Origin: Streptomyces albiflavescens
Lineage (GTDB): Bacteria; Actinomycetota; Actinomycetes; Streptomycetales; Streptomycetaceae
NCBI RefSeq assembly: GCF_014645835.1
Contig: NZ_BMMM01000011.1
Coordinates: 248,001-312,000, forward strand
Direction: 5' to 3'
DNA length: 64,000 bases
Shown here: positions 36,334 to 44,755 of the stretch, piece by piece
Layout of the letters: each line of letters starts with the position of its first letter
Numbering within the stretch: the first letter of the stretch is position 1
Program-made: the position numbers and the translations under genes
The notes under the pieces: model-generated
Seen by the model: only the letters and a program-made list of their open reading frames with translations
What the model was told of the DNA's origin: nothing
Database searches by the model: none

Positions 36334-36600
36334 TCAGGGGAGCCCGCCTCGGACCAGGTCGAATGCCCTGTTGAGCACGGTGACCGCGTCGTCGCCGGAG
36401 TCGGAATGCCGGCAGGTAACGGCTGCCTGCTGGGCGGCGAAGGCGACCGCCGCGGTGGTGCGGACGTACAGGTCGCTCCCCGGCAGGCCGGTGCGTGCCG
36501 CCACCGGCGCGATGACCGCGTCCTCGACTCGTCCGCCGGCCGGAACCCGATGGTCCATCAGAAGCTGCTGCGGCCCGGTGCGGTGGTCCGGGCGGACTTC
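36334..36600 (-). pseudogene. TetR-like C-terminal remnant
   Basis: A minus-strand frame ends with RVEDAVIAPVAARTG, DLYVRTTAAVAFAAQQAA and AVTVLNRAFDLVRGG, the pattern of a TetR-family C-terminal ligand domain. No helix-turn-helix region is found upstream, so only the C-terminal part remains. Assignment rests on pattern only. Confidence 0.4.
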
Positions 36601-36776
36601 GCGTTGCACAGCAGGCAGGACAAGGTGTCGCGGCAGGCGCACCAGGCACTGCGCGGTGACGACCGGAGCGCCGTCTCGCGTGGCGTCTCGCCGTGTGCGC
36701 CGGCCGCGCACACGGTCCCGCCCGACCGGGCCGACATCCACGGCGGTCCGCGCCGCGCCCCACTAGTGTCGTCCGC

Positions 36777-37217
36777 ATGACCGACAAAACTCTGCGCTCC
36801 GTGACCATCGAGCGGACCGGCGCCGGCCACTTCACCGCGACGAACGCGCGCGGTGGCGAGATCCGCTTCGGCACCAGTTCCGATCCCGACGGCGGCGCCG
36901 ACTTCACGCCGGTCGAGCTGTTGCTCGCCGCGATCGGGGGCTGCACCGCGGCCGATGTCGATGTCGCCACCGGCCGCCACTCGGAGCCCACCGGGTTCAC
37001 CGTCACCGTGACCGGCGACAAGATCAGTGACGAGCTCGGCAACCGGATGACCGATCTCGCGGTCACCTTCTCCGTCGCTTTCCCGGACGGCGAACTCGGC
37101 GACCGTGCCCGCGCGATCCTCCCCAGGGCGGTCAAGACGTCCCACGACCGGCTCTGCACGGTCAGCCGCACGGTCGAGATCGGCACGCCCGTCACCGCGA
37201 CGGTTGCGGACGCCTGA
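36777..37217 (+). CDS. OsmC-family protein
   Basis: Small thiol-dependent peroxidase-like protein, 146 residues from ATG 36777. The OsmC pattern is visible: an early EIRFGTSSDPDG strand, FTPVELLLAAIGGCTAADV with the resolving Cys, and a second half ending with TSHDRLCTVSRTVE, which holds the second Cys. Usual role is hydroperoxide detoxification; not tested here. Confidence 0.87.
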   Translation: MTDKTLRSVTIERTGAGHFTATNARGGEIRFGTSSDPDGGADFTPVELLLAAIGGCTAADVDVATGRHSEPTGFTVTVTGDKISDELGNRMTDLAVTFSVAFPDGELGDRARAILPRAVKTSHDRLCTVSRTVEIGTPVTATVADA

Positions 37218-37230
37218 CCCCACCGAACCA

Positions 37231-37390
37231 CCCGCGTGGCCGCCGCGTTCCTGGTGCGTGCGACGCCGCGGCTTCCGGACATGCCCGCGTAACCGCCGCG
37301 TTCCTGGTGCGTGCGACGCGGCGGCTTCCGAACACGACCGTGTCCCTGCCGCGTTGCCGTAGCGCGCCACGTGGCGGCTCCCGGCGACTT
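37231..37390. repeat. 53-bp tandem repeat, two clear and one diverged copy
   Basis: 37231-37283 and 37284-37336 are near-identical 53-bp units starting CCCGCGT and ending in CGGCTTCCG-x-ACA. 37337 to about 37390 aligns as a diverged third copy. Each unit contains an internal dyad (CGCCGCGT with ACGCGGCG). It fills the gap between the OsmC gene and the sortase-substrate gene. Confidence 0.7.
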
Positions 37391-37496
37391 TGCCGTCTCT
37401 TTACAACCCGCTCCGCCGCTGCCTCGTCTCTTCGCTCGATCCGTAACCCAGCCCGCCGCGTCACCGGATGGGCGGACCGACGAAAGAGAGCGATTC

Positions 37497-37892
37497 ATGC
37501 GCCGAACTGTCCTCAGCGCCATGGCACTCGCGAGCACCGCCGTGCTGGCGAGCACGGTGCCCGCGTTCGCCGACGGGGCGAGCCCCACCCCCACGGCCCG
37601 CCGGAGCGCCACCGCTGCACCCGCCCCGGCGACCACCGCGCCGACCCGGGCCCCGAGCGCCACCCCCGCGCCGACCACCGCATCCTCGGAGCCGAGCGCC
37701 GTGCCGACGCGGGCGCCGGCCTCGCGCCAGGTCTCCGTCGTACCGAGCGGTGCGCCGAACACCGGTGTGGTGCCGGTGTCGAAGCAGTCCGGAGCCGGGG
37801 GCGGGCTGATCGGCGGGGGCGCTGCCGCGGTCTTCGTCGTGGGAGGCGCCGCGGTGTTCGTCGTACGGCGTCGGCGGGCGACCGGGGCATGA
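37497..37892 (+). CDS. secreted wall/membrane-anchored protein next to sortase
   Basis: 131 residues: signal peptide (MRRTVLSAMALASTAVLAS, cleavage near AFA-DG), a Pro/Thr/Ala/Ser-rich stalk, then SGAPNTG, a Gly-rich hydrophobic helix and an RRRR tail. This looks like a sortase sorting signal with PNTG in place of LPXTG. ATG 37497 has AGAGAG upstream. It overlaps the sortase gene by four bases (ATGA), so it is a probable dedicated substrate or partner. Confidence 0.75.
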   Translation: MRRTVLSAMALASTAVLASTVPAFADGASPTPTARRSATAAPAPATTAPTRAPSATPAPTTASSEPSAVPTRAPASRQVSVVPSGAPNTGVVPVSKQSGAGGGLIGGGAAAVFVVGGAAVFVVRRRRATGA

Positions 37893-38500
37893 CCCTGCCC
37901 TCCAGGCGGGCCTTCGCCACAGCGGCGATGGCGGCGTTGCTCGTGGGCTGCGGCGGACACGGGGCCGACCGGGCCACGACCGCACACCGCAGGAGCACGC
38001 CGCCCCCTTCACCGTCCCCCGACAAGGCCGTGCATGCCCTCGGGCGTTCGGTGCCGGTCACGTTGCGGATCCCCGCCATCGGGGTCGACACCCCGGTCAT
38101 CCAGCTGGGGTTGGCCTCGGACGGCAGCGTGCAGGTGCCTCCGATCGCGGCGCACGACCGGGCCGGCTGGTATCGGCATTCGCCGACGCCGGGTCGGATC
38201 GGCCCGTCGGTGATCCTCGGCCATGTCACGGTCGGCACCTACGGGGACGGGGTCTTCCGTCACCTCGCGCGGCTGCGCCGGGGCGACCGGATCGTGGTGC
38301 GCCTGGAGAACGGCACGACAGCGGAGTTCGCCGTCACCTCCGTGCGGACGGTCGCCAAGGCGGAGTTCCCGGCGGACGCGGTCTACGGGGATGTGGACCG
38401 TCCCGAGCTGCGGCTCATCACGTGCGGCGGCTCCCGTACCGGTGACGGATACCTCGACAACGTGATCGTCTTCGCGGCGCTGAGTTCCGCGACTCCCTGA
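37889..38500 (+). CDS. class F sortase
   Basis: Transpeptidase that attaches proteins to the envelope. 203 residues with an N-terminal signal/anchor ending in a lipobox-like LLVGC. The sortase core has VTLRIPAIGVDTPVIQLG, catalytic His112 in ILGHVT, catalytic Cys179 in LRLITCGG and Arg183. This architecture matches class F sortases of actinobacteria. Translationally coupled to the upstream small anchored protein. Confidence 0.88.
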   Translation: MTLPSRRAFATAAMAALLVGCGGHGADRATTAHRRSTPPPSPSPDKAVHALGRSVPVTLRIPAIGVDTPVIQLGLASDGSVQVPPIAAHDRAGWYRHSPTPGRIGPSVILGHVTVGTYGDGVFRHLARLRRGDRIVVRLENGTTAEFAVTSVRTVAKAEFPADAVYGDVDRPELRLITCGGSRTGDGYLDNVIVFAALSSATP

Positions 38501-38561
38501 CCTGCCCCCGGATCCCGGGCCGACGGAACGTACGCCGACGGCCCGGGCTCTTTCCCTACGA

Positions 38562-39098
38562 GTGCCGCACGAGTCTCCGCGAGTGCCCCCACGACCATGG
38601 AGAGCGTTGAAACGGTCCCGCGAGAAGGCAGCGTCCGAGCTGTTCGCCGCCCTCTATCCGCGTCTTGCTGGCTGGTGCCGCCGGCTGGTCGACGACGACG
38701 AGACGGCCCACGAGATCGCCTCGGAGGCGTTCACCCGGCTCTGGGCCCGCTGGACCTCCGTGGCGGAGCCCCGCGGCTTCCTCTACATCACCGCCGCCAA
38801 CCTCGTCCGGGACCACTGGCGCAGGCTCGAACGCGAACGCAGAGCGATGCGCCGTGCCACCGTCGAAGCCGCCGTCCGTCCGCAGACCGAACAGGCCGAT
38901 CCGTCGGTGCGCCTGCTCGTGCAGGCGCTGCCGGAACGACTGCGCGTCCCGATCCTGCTGCACTACTACGCTGACATGCCGATCCGGGAGGTGTCCGTGC
39001 TGACCGGGCGCAAGGAAGGAACCATCAAGGCCGACCTCCACGCGGCCCGCGAACTGCTCCGCGCCCACCTGAGGAGAAGCCTTGATCACACACTCTGA
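38562..39098 (+). CDS. ECF-type RNA polymerase sigma factor
   Basis: Sigma-70 family group 4 factor with region 2 (AALYPRLAGWCRRLV, ETAHEIASEAFTRLW, then FLYITAANLVRDHWRR) and region 4 (LPERLRVPILLHYYADMPI, LTGRKEGTIKADLHAAREL). GTG 38562 gives 178 residues; GTG 38583 or TTG 38610 (behind GGAGAG) could be the real start, since the core begins at LKRSREKAASELF. The downstream gene overlaps it and is a candidate anti-sigma partner. Confidence 0.88.
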   Translation: MPHESPRVPPRPWRALKRSREKAASELFAALYPRLAGWCRRLVDDDETAHEIASEAFTRLWARWTSVAEPRGFLYITAANLVRDHWRRLERERRAMRRATVEAAVRPQTEQADPSVRLLVQALPERLRVPILLHYYADMPIREVSVLTGRKEGTIKADLHAARELLRAHLRRSLDHTL

Positions 39099-39540
39099 CG
39101 ACGGCCCGGACTTCGAACCGGACGACCCCCTCGCCGTGATCCTGCGGCCCTCCTCCGACTACCTCGGCCCACCCGCCGGCCGCTACGAGACGATCCGCCG
39201 CGCCGCGGCCCGCCGCAGGCTGCTCCGCACCGCGGTCGGGGTCGGCCTGTCGTGCGCCGTCGCCGCCCTCGTCGCGCTGCCGTTCCACCTGGCGGCGACG
39301 TCCGAGGCGCCCGGGTCCCCGACGGTCCCTCTCGCCCCGGCGCCCGCGAGCGGTCCTTCCCTCGCACCCACTCCGTCGGCGTCGCCCGAGCCCGTCAGCC
39401 CCCGCCCCAGCAGCAGCGGCACGCAGAGCACCCCCCGCCGACCCACCGCGAGGACTCGTACGGACAGCCCCGGCGCCCCGACCCGCACGACCGTCCCCAC
39501 CCGCGCGCCGTCGGCGACGCCGACCCCTGCGCCGAGGTAG
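39082..39540 (+). CDS. single-pass membrane protein, possible anti-sigma partner
   Basis: 152 residues from TTG 39082, with GAGGAGAAG upstream inside the sigma gene. A ~50-residue cytoplasmic part rich in Asp/Arg, one helix (VGLSCAVAALVALPFHLAA) and a Ser/Thr/Pro-rich extracellular tail. No zinc-finger anti-sigma motif is visible. The overlap with the ECF gene is typical of sigma/anti-sigma pairs; the role is inferred. Confidence 0.65.
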   Translation: MITHSDDGPDFEPDDPLAVILRPSSDYLGPPAGRYETIRRAAARRRLLRTAVGVGLSCAVAALVALPFHLAATSEAPGSPTVPLAPAPASGPSLAPTPSASPEPVSPRPSSSGTQSTPRRPTARTRTDSPGAPTRTTVPTRAPSATPTPAPR

Positions 39541-39542
39541 TT

Positions 39543-39556
39543 TTGAACATGTTCAA
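39543..39556. promoter_or_regulatory. perfect 14-bp palindrome upstream of 39578
   Basis: TTGAACATGTTCAA lies 21 bp before the ATG of the membrane-protein gene, placing it at the promoter or start region. The sequence fits the TNNAACNNGTTNNA pattern reported for KstR-type TetR regulators, but no such regulator gene is in the window. Confidence 0.6.
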
Positions 39557-39577
39557 CTCGGGGCGTACGCTCCTGCC

Positions 39578-40108
39578 ATGAGTGACAGAGCCGCCCTCCT
39601 CAAGGGCATCCGCGCATGGCTGGTCATCTTTGTCGTCTGCCTGGTGCTCAGTGGCGCCACGGCATTCCCCCTGGTGCACGAACTCCACTGGACCGAGGAT
39701 CTGTTGCGGTCGCTGTCGGTGCCCGAACATCTGCCCGTGCTGATGGACTGGATCGAGCACGTGCGCCGGGGGCTGGACGCCACCGACGCCAAGTACCCCT
39801 TCGTGCTGTACGGAACGGACTGGCTGGCGTTCGCGCATCTCGTGATCGCGGTCGCCTTCTACGGGCCGTACCGCGATCCGGTCCGCAACATCTGGGTCGT
39901 CGAGTTCGGCATGATCGCCTGCGCCGGCATCGTCCCGCTCGCGCTGATCTGCGGGCCGATCCGCGGAATCCCCTTCTGGTGGACCGTCATCGACATGTCC
40001 TTCGGCGTCATCGGGGTGATCCCGCTGTATGTCGTACGCAAGAAGATCAAGCGGCTCGAGGCGCTCACCGCGCAACCCGGCCGGGCCGCACCGGCTCTGG
40101 CTACGTGA
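39578..40108 (+). CDS. four-helix membrane protein of unknown function
   Basis: 176 residues with four hydrophobic helices (near 11-30, 85-103, 107-128, 132-152) and a conserved-looking loop HELHWTEDLLRSLSVPEHL. No named family recognised. A perfect palindrome precedes it. Its end overlaps the remnant on the other strand by eight bases. Confidence 0.7.
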   Translation: MSDRAALLKGIRAWLVIFVVCLVLSGATAFPLVHELHWTEDLLRSLSVPEHLPVLMDWIEHVRRGLDATDAKYPFVLYGTDWLAFAHLVIAVAFYGPYRDPVRNIWVVEFGMIACAGIVPLALICGPIRGIPFWWTVIDMSFGVIGVIPLYVVRKKIKRLEALTAQPGRAAPALAT

Positions 40109-40440
40109 GCGCCGCCAGTGCGATCCGCTGGGCCACCGGGTTCATCGACTCGCCCTTCGCGTCGGTCGCGTTGACCGAGTGGACGAGGGTGCGGGACAGG
40201 TCCCGGGTGGCGCCGACGACCGCACTGTAGCCGTACCGGGCGCCCGACTTGAGCCAGTAGACCCTGCCCCCGTACTCGAAACGCTGGAGTCCCGCGCTCA
40301 TGTCGGCGCCCTCGATGCCCGAGGGGACCGTGAACACCTCCTCCAACTGCGGCTCCGGGACCAGGTCGCCCCGGAAGAGGTGGGTGATCAGCCGCTCCAG
40401 ATCCGCCGTCGTGGAGATCATGTCGCCCGCCGCCCATCGC
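40101..40440 (-). pseudogene. serine hydrolase (beta-lactamase family) C-terminal remnant
   Basis: Only the end of a class C beta-lactamase/DD-peptidase-like hydrolase is left: WAAGDMISTTADLERLITHL, then VYWLKSGARYGYSAVVGATRD and the terminal VAQRIALAAL. The catalytic SxxK and YxN parts are missing, and the upstream frame is noise running into the promoter of the next sigma gene. Confidence 0.7.
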
Positions 40441-40642
40441 TGCCGCGCCAGCGTCCGTCGGTGCCCCCGACCCGGACGAGCGCGACGGTCGCGTCCGCGT
40501 CCGGGAGCCCGGCACGGGGGCCGGCCACCGGAGCAGGGGGCCTGGAAGGCGTCCTCGCGGGGGCGAAAGTCTCGCCCCTCTCGACCTCGCAAAAAAACTG
40601 TTATCGCGGAGCGTCCCCCTCCGTCTCCCAAGGGGAAACGTC

Positions 40643-42367
40643 GTGGCCATGGCCCAGCACGCCGCGGCCATGGCCGAGAAGGTACGTTCCGACGGCGAAG
40701 AGACCAGGGGAGGGGCGGACGTGGACGGGCGGGAGTGGCGCTCCATCATCGCGGCCGCGCAGGCCGGTGACCGGCGCGCGCTCGACGAACTGGTCGCGGG
40801 CTGGCTGCCCCTCGTCTACAACATCGTCGGCCGCGCGCTCAATGGCCACGCGGACGTCGACGACGTCGTGCAGGAGACCATGCTGCGTGCCGTCGACAAC
40901 CTCGGCACGCTGCGCGATCCGGACAGTTTCCGGTCCTGGCTGGTGGCCATCGCGATGCGCCAGATACGGGACCGGGCGCGCCGCCGGACTTCCGAGACGC
41001 TGGACGACGGCGCGGGCGACCAGGCCACCGACTTCGCCGAACTGACCGTCCTGCGGCTCCAGCTGGAGGGGCAGCGGCGCGAGGTCGCGGAGGCGGTGCG
41101 CTGGCTCGACGACGAGGACCGCCAGCTGCTGTCGCTGTGGTGGCTGGAGGTCGCGGGCGAACTCACCCGGCGGGAACTGGCGGCGGCCGTGGGCATCAGC
41201 CGACAGCACGCCGCCGTCCGCGTCCAGCGTATGAAGGAGCGCCTGGAGACCGCGCGCGGCATCGTCCGGGCACTCGACTCGTCCTGCCCCGAGCTGCCCG
41301 AGGTGACCGCTCGCTGGGACGGACGGCCCGACTCGGTGTGGCGCAAGCGGCTGGCCCGGCACATCCGGGGCTGCGCGTACTGCTCGGGCGCGCGCGAGGG
41401 CGTCGTACCGGCCGAACGGCTCCTCGTCGGGATCGCGCTCGTCCCAGTGCCGGTCGGCTTCACGCTGTCACTGGCCCTGGGCGGCAAGACGGCGGCGGCC
41501 GCGACAGGGGTCGGATGGTCGGCCAAGGTGATCAGCGCGCTCACCAAGCCCGCCGTGGCGTTGACGGCCGGCGCGACGATCGTGGCCGGCGGCGCGTACG
41601 TCGTGACGCAGGCCCCGGACAAACCGCCCCCGCGGGCCGCCGTCGCGCCCACGGCGGCGAGCACGGCCCGCCCTCCGTCGCACACCCCGTCCGCCACGCC
41701 GTCCGCCTCGCCCTCGCCGTCGCCGACGAAGACCGACGTGTACGGGACGGTCGTCGATGCCGTCGACCGGGCTCCGGATCCGAACGCGCGGCCCGGCACC
41801 CTGGCGCACCGGCCCGAGTCCGGGGTCACCAGCACGGGCGGCGCGAAGGCCGTGATGCAACACCGCGGAGACAGCGTGACCCTCAGCGGCAAGGGATACG
41901 TCCTGGTGCGCTGGCAGATCTCGCCGAAGTCCCGGCCCGGGGCGCTGGTCATGCCGGCCTGGACCGGCCTCGAGGGGAAGCTGTTCCACGTGGCGTCGGG
42001 CGGCGGCCGCCGCATGGATGACGCCCTCCCCGGGGCCCCCGACGGCTACGCCACCGGCATGGGCGGGCCGAGCATCGGATACACCGTGCTGCCGTCCGGC
42101 ACCCAGCAGATGTGGCAGAACGAGTACTTCTACCTCGACGGCAGTGTCACCCTCACCGTGAACGAACGGGGCGCCGACTACGGCCTGATCGTCTTTCCGT
42201 CGAGCTGGGACGCGGCGAACAAGGATGTCACGACCGGTCCGGCCCAGGGAGCGATCCGCTACGGCCTGGTCCGCGACAACGGCGAGGACACGGCCCCGGT
42301 ACCGCAGTATCTGACCCGCGCCACCCCCACCGACCCGGCGACGGTCGCTCAGCGCTCCCGCGTGTAG
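40643..42367 (+). CDS. ECF sigma factor with C-terminal transmembrane extension
   Basis: 574 residues, about three times a normal ECF factor. Residues ~30-190 are sigma regions 2 and 4 (DVDDVVQETMLRAVDNL; LDDEDRQLLSLWW; VGISRQHAAVRVQRM). A zinc-finger-like RHIRGCAYCSG follows near 245, then two hydrophobic segments (~263-282 and ~300-320), a Ser/Pro/Thr linker and a ~220-residue C-terminal domain predicted to lie outside the cell. It thus combines sigma, anti-sigma-like and sensor parts in one chain, as in ECF groups with long C-terminal extensions. GTG 40643 has GGGGAA upstream. Ligand unknown. Confidence 0.88.
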   Translation: MAMAQHAAAMAEKVRSDGEETRGGADVDGREWRSIIAAAQAGDRRALDELVAGWLPLVYNIVGRALNGHADVDDVVQETMLRAVDNLGTLRDPDSFRSWLVAIAMRQIRDRARRRTSETLDDGAGDQATDFAELTVLRLQLEGQRREVAEAVRWLDDEDRQLLSLWWLEVAGELTRRELAAAVGISRQHAAVRVQRMKERLETARGIVRALDSSCPELPEVTARWDGRPDSVWRKRLARHIRGCAYCSGAREGVVPAERLLVGIALVPVPVGFTLSLALGGKTAAAATGVGWSAKVISALTKPAVALTAGATIVAGGAYVVTQAPDKPPPRAAVAPTAASTARPPSHTPSATPSASPSPSPTKTDVYGTVVDAVDRAPDPNARPGTLAHRPESGVTSTGGAKAVMQHRGDSVTLSGKGYVLVRWQISPKSRPGALVMPAWTGLEGKLFHVASGGGRRMDDALPGAPDGYATGMGGPSIGYTVLPSGTQQMWQNEYFYLDGSVTLTVNERGADYGLIVFPSSWDAANKDVTTGPAQGAIRYGLVRDNGEDTAPVPQYLTRATPTDPATVAQRSRV

Positions 42368-42783
42368 CGCTCCTGGGTGGCCATGACCTCGTCGCCGCGC
42401 TCGAAGGCCCAGGCACCGAAGGCGCCGATGGAGTCGGGCAACGACCGTCCGAGCCCGCTGAGTTCGTACTCGACCGCGGCGGTGAACCGCCGTACGCCCG
42501 CCGCAGGACGAGCCCGTTGAACTCCAGCCGCCGAAGCGTCTCGGTCAGCACCTTCTGGCTGATGCCGCCGATGCGCTCGCGCAGCTCGCCGTGGCGCACC
42601 GGGCCGTGCCGCAGGGCCCACAGCACCACACGGTTCCAGGTGTTGGCGAGCGGATCGAAAGCAGGCCGGGCCCGGCAGCCGGTGCTGCCCAGGCGATCGC
42701 CCCGCCGCGGGAGTTCGCGGGCGAGCGCCGGCGCCCGGCGCCGCCGGGCCCACTCCTCGCGGCGTTGCCGGGGCCCGCCCATG
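42349..42783 (-). pseudogene. HxlR-family regulator, frameshifted
   Basis: A winged-helix HxlR protein split between frames: LANTWNRVVLWALRHGPVRH, ISQKVLTETLRRLEFNGLVL and RRAY in one frame, then VEYELSGLGRSLPDSI to FERGDEVMATQ in another. The shift lies near 42480-42500. The 3' end overlaps the convergent sigma gene by 19 bp. The N-terminal Cys of HxlR proteins is present in STGCRARPAFD. Confidence 0.72.
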
Positions 42784-42828
42784 GTCCTGCGGTCCAGGTG
42801 ACGCGAGTACGCCGTACCGACGCCCGAG

Positions 42829-43512
42829 TCAGCCCTTGCGCAGGGCGCACAGCGCGTCGATGCGATTCGTCGTGATCGAGTCGACGCCCATGTCCAGGAG
42901 GCGCCGCATGGAGCGGCGGGTGTCCGGGGTCCATACGGACAGCAGGTAACCGTCGCGGTGGACACGGGCGGCGAGCTCCCGGTCGACCAGCCCGAAGCGG
43001 TAGTTGAGCCACCGCGGTCGTACGGCGTCGAGCAGCGTCGGCCGCGGTGGCGCGACGCTCGTCCAGGTCAGCGCGATCTCCGCGGCGGGGTCGGCGGCGC
43101 GTACCGCCAGCATGGCCGGGGCGCCCGCGCAGTAGTACACCCGCTCTTCCGCCCCGCACTCGCGGATGACGTCGATGATCCGGCGTACGGCCCTGCCATC
43201 GGGTTCGCCCGGCAGGTCCACCATGATCCGGCTGTCCTCGGTCTCCTTGAGGGCCTCGACCAGCGTGGGCACGCCGCCCGCCGTGAGCCCGCCCACCTCG
43301 TCCGAGGAGAGCGAGCGAAGCGGCCGGTCCTGCTCCCACAGACGTTTCAGCGTCTCGTCGTGCAGCAGGACGGGTACGCCGTCACGGGTCAGTCGTACGT
43401 CGATCTCGACGGCGTCCGCGCCCAGTTGGAGCGCGGAACGCAGCGAGTCGATCGTGTTCTCGCGGACACGGTAGGGGGCGCCGCGGTGGGCGACGGCGGT
43501 CACGGTGCGCAT
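42829..43512 (-). CDS. glycerophosphodiester phosphodiesterase family protein
   Basis: Hydrolyses glycerophosphodiesters to glycerol-3-phosphate and an alcohol. ATG 43512 (MRTVTAVAHRGAPY) gives 227 residues; ATG 43521 would add three. GDPD landmarks are AHRG with ENTIDS, the metal-ligand ADAVEIDVRLTRDGVPVLLHD region and the closing VDSITTNRID. No signal peptide, so cytoplasmic. 26 bp separates it from the adenosine deaminase gene on the same strand. Confidence 0.88.
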   Translation of the reverse strand: MRTVTAVAHRGAPYRVRENTIDSLRSALQLGADAVEIDVRLTRDGVPVLLHDETLKRLWEQDRPLRSLSSDEVGGLTAGGVPTLVEALKETEDSRIMVDLPGEPDGRAVRRIIDVIRECGAEERVYYCAGAPAMLAVRAADPAAEIALTWTSVAPPRPTLLDAVRPRWLNYRFGLVDRELAARVHRDGYLLSVWTPDTRRSMRRLLDMGVDSITTNRIDALCALRKG

Positions 43513-43538
43513 GGGCCCCATTGTGGTGGTGCGGTGTG

Positions 43539-44600
43539 TCAGGGCGCGAGCCACGTCGAGGCGTAGGTGTCGATCTCCGCGGTGAGCCTCGTCCTGCCGG
43601 CCTCGTCGAGGAACGACGCCTCGACCGCGTTCTTGGCGAGCGCGGCGAGGCCCAGCTCGTCGAGGTCGAGGAGACGGGCGGCGACCGCGTACTCGTTGTT
43701 CAGGTCGGTGCCGAACATCGGCGGGTCGTCGGAGTTGATCGTGACGGGCACCCCGGCCCGCGCGAACTCCTTGATGGGGTGCTCGTCGAGGGTGCGGACC
43801 GCGCGGGTGGCGATGTTGGAGGTGGGGCAGACCTCCAGGGCGATCCGGTGCTCGGCGAGGTGGGCGAGGAGCTTCGGGTCCCGCGCGGAACTGGTGCCGT
43901 GCCCGATGCGCTCGGCCCGCAGGTCGTTCAGCGCGTCCCAGACCGTCTCCGGCCCCGTCGTCTCACCGGCGTGCGGCACCGACCGCAGTCCGGCCGCGAT
44001 CGCCCGGTCGAAGTACGGCTTGAACTGCGGGCGCGGTACGCCGATTTCGGGGCCGCCGAGCCCGAAGGAGACCAGCCCCTCCGGCCGCAGCCGGTCGTCG
44101 GTGGCGAGCCGCACCGTCTCCTCGGCGGCCTCGAGCCCCGCCTCTCCCGGAATGTCGAAGCACCACCGCAGTACGACACCGAACTCGGCCTCGGCCGCCT
44201 TGCGGGCGTCCTCGATCGCGTCCATGAAGGCGAGTTCGTCGATACCGCGGCGGGTGGAGGACCACGGGGTGATGGTCAGCTCGGCGTAACGGACCTGCTG
44301 GCGGGCCATGTCGCGCGCGACCTCGTACGTCAGCAGCCGTACGTCCTCCGGGGTGCGGATGAGGTCGACGACCGACAGATACACCTGGATGAAGTGGGCG
44401 AAGTCCGTGAACGTGAAGTAGTCCGCGAGGGCCTCGGGGTCGGTCGGCACCTTGGAGTCGGGGTGCCGTGCGGCGAGGGCGGACACGATCCGCGGGGAGG
44501 CGGAGCCGACGTGGTGCACGTGCAGTTCGGCCTTGGGCAGTCCGGCGATGAAGGCGTGCAGATCGCGGGTGTCATCGCCTGGGGTGCGGTGGTCGGTCAA
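43539..44600 (-). CDS. adenosine deaminase
   Basis: Zinc hydrolase that deaminates adenosine (or a related nucleoside) to inosine. TTG 44600 with GGGAGGA upstream is preferred (353 residues, MTDHRTPGDDTRDLHA); an upstream ATG at 44679 is possible. Zinc and catalytic motifs: LPKAELHVHH, the HAGET block with catalytic Glu, ERIGHGTS and NSDDPPMFGT. Several members of the family act on other aminopurines, so exact substrate is not proven. Confidence 0.88.
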   Translation of the reverse strand: MTDHRTPGDDTRDLHAFIAGLPKAELHVHHVGSASPRIVSALAARHPDSKVPTDPEALADYFTFTDFAHFIQVYLSVVDLIRTPEDVRLLTYEVARDMARQQVRYAELTITPWSSTRRGIDELAFMDAIEDARKAAEAEFGVVLRWCFDIPGEAGLEAAEETVRLATDDRLRPEGLVSFGLGGPEIGVPRPQFKPYFDRAIAAGLRSVPHAGETTGPETVWDALNDLRAERIGHGTSSARDPKLLAHLAEHRIALEVCPTSNIATRAVRTLDEHPIKEFARAGVPVTINSDDPPMFGTDLNNEYAVAARLLDLDELGLAALAKNAVEASFLDEAGRTRLTAEIDTYASTWLAP

Positions 44601-44755
44601 GGTTCCTCCCCGGAACGGCGTCCCGGACAGTGGTCGGCGGGACGCGGGTGATCGGCTGATCGGTGACTCAGGGATCATCGTAGGCGGGGGCCCACGCCGC
44701 TCCGGGCCCGGGCCGTAGCATGACGGAACGTACGACAGAAGAGGGGGCCCCGCGC

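Noticed and set aside
43521-44651. Plus-strand frame of 376 residues over the adenosine deaminase gene
   Set aside because: Shadow frame, Gly/Arg/Val-rich, opposite to a clear adenosine deaminase.
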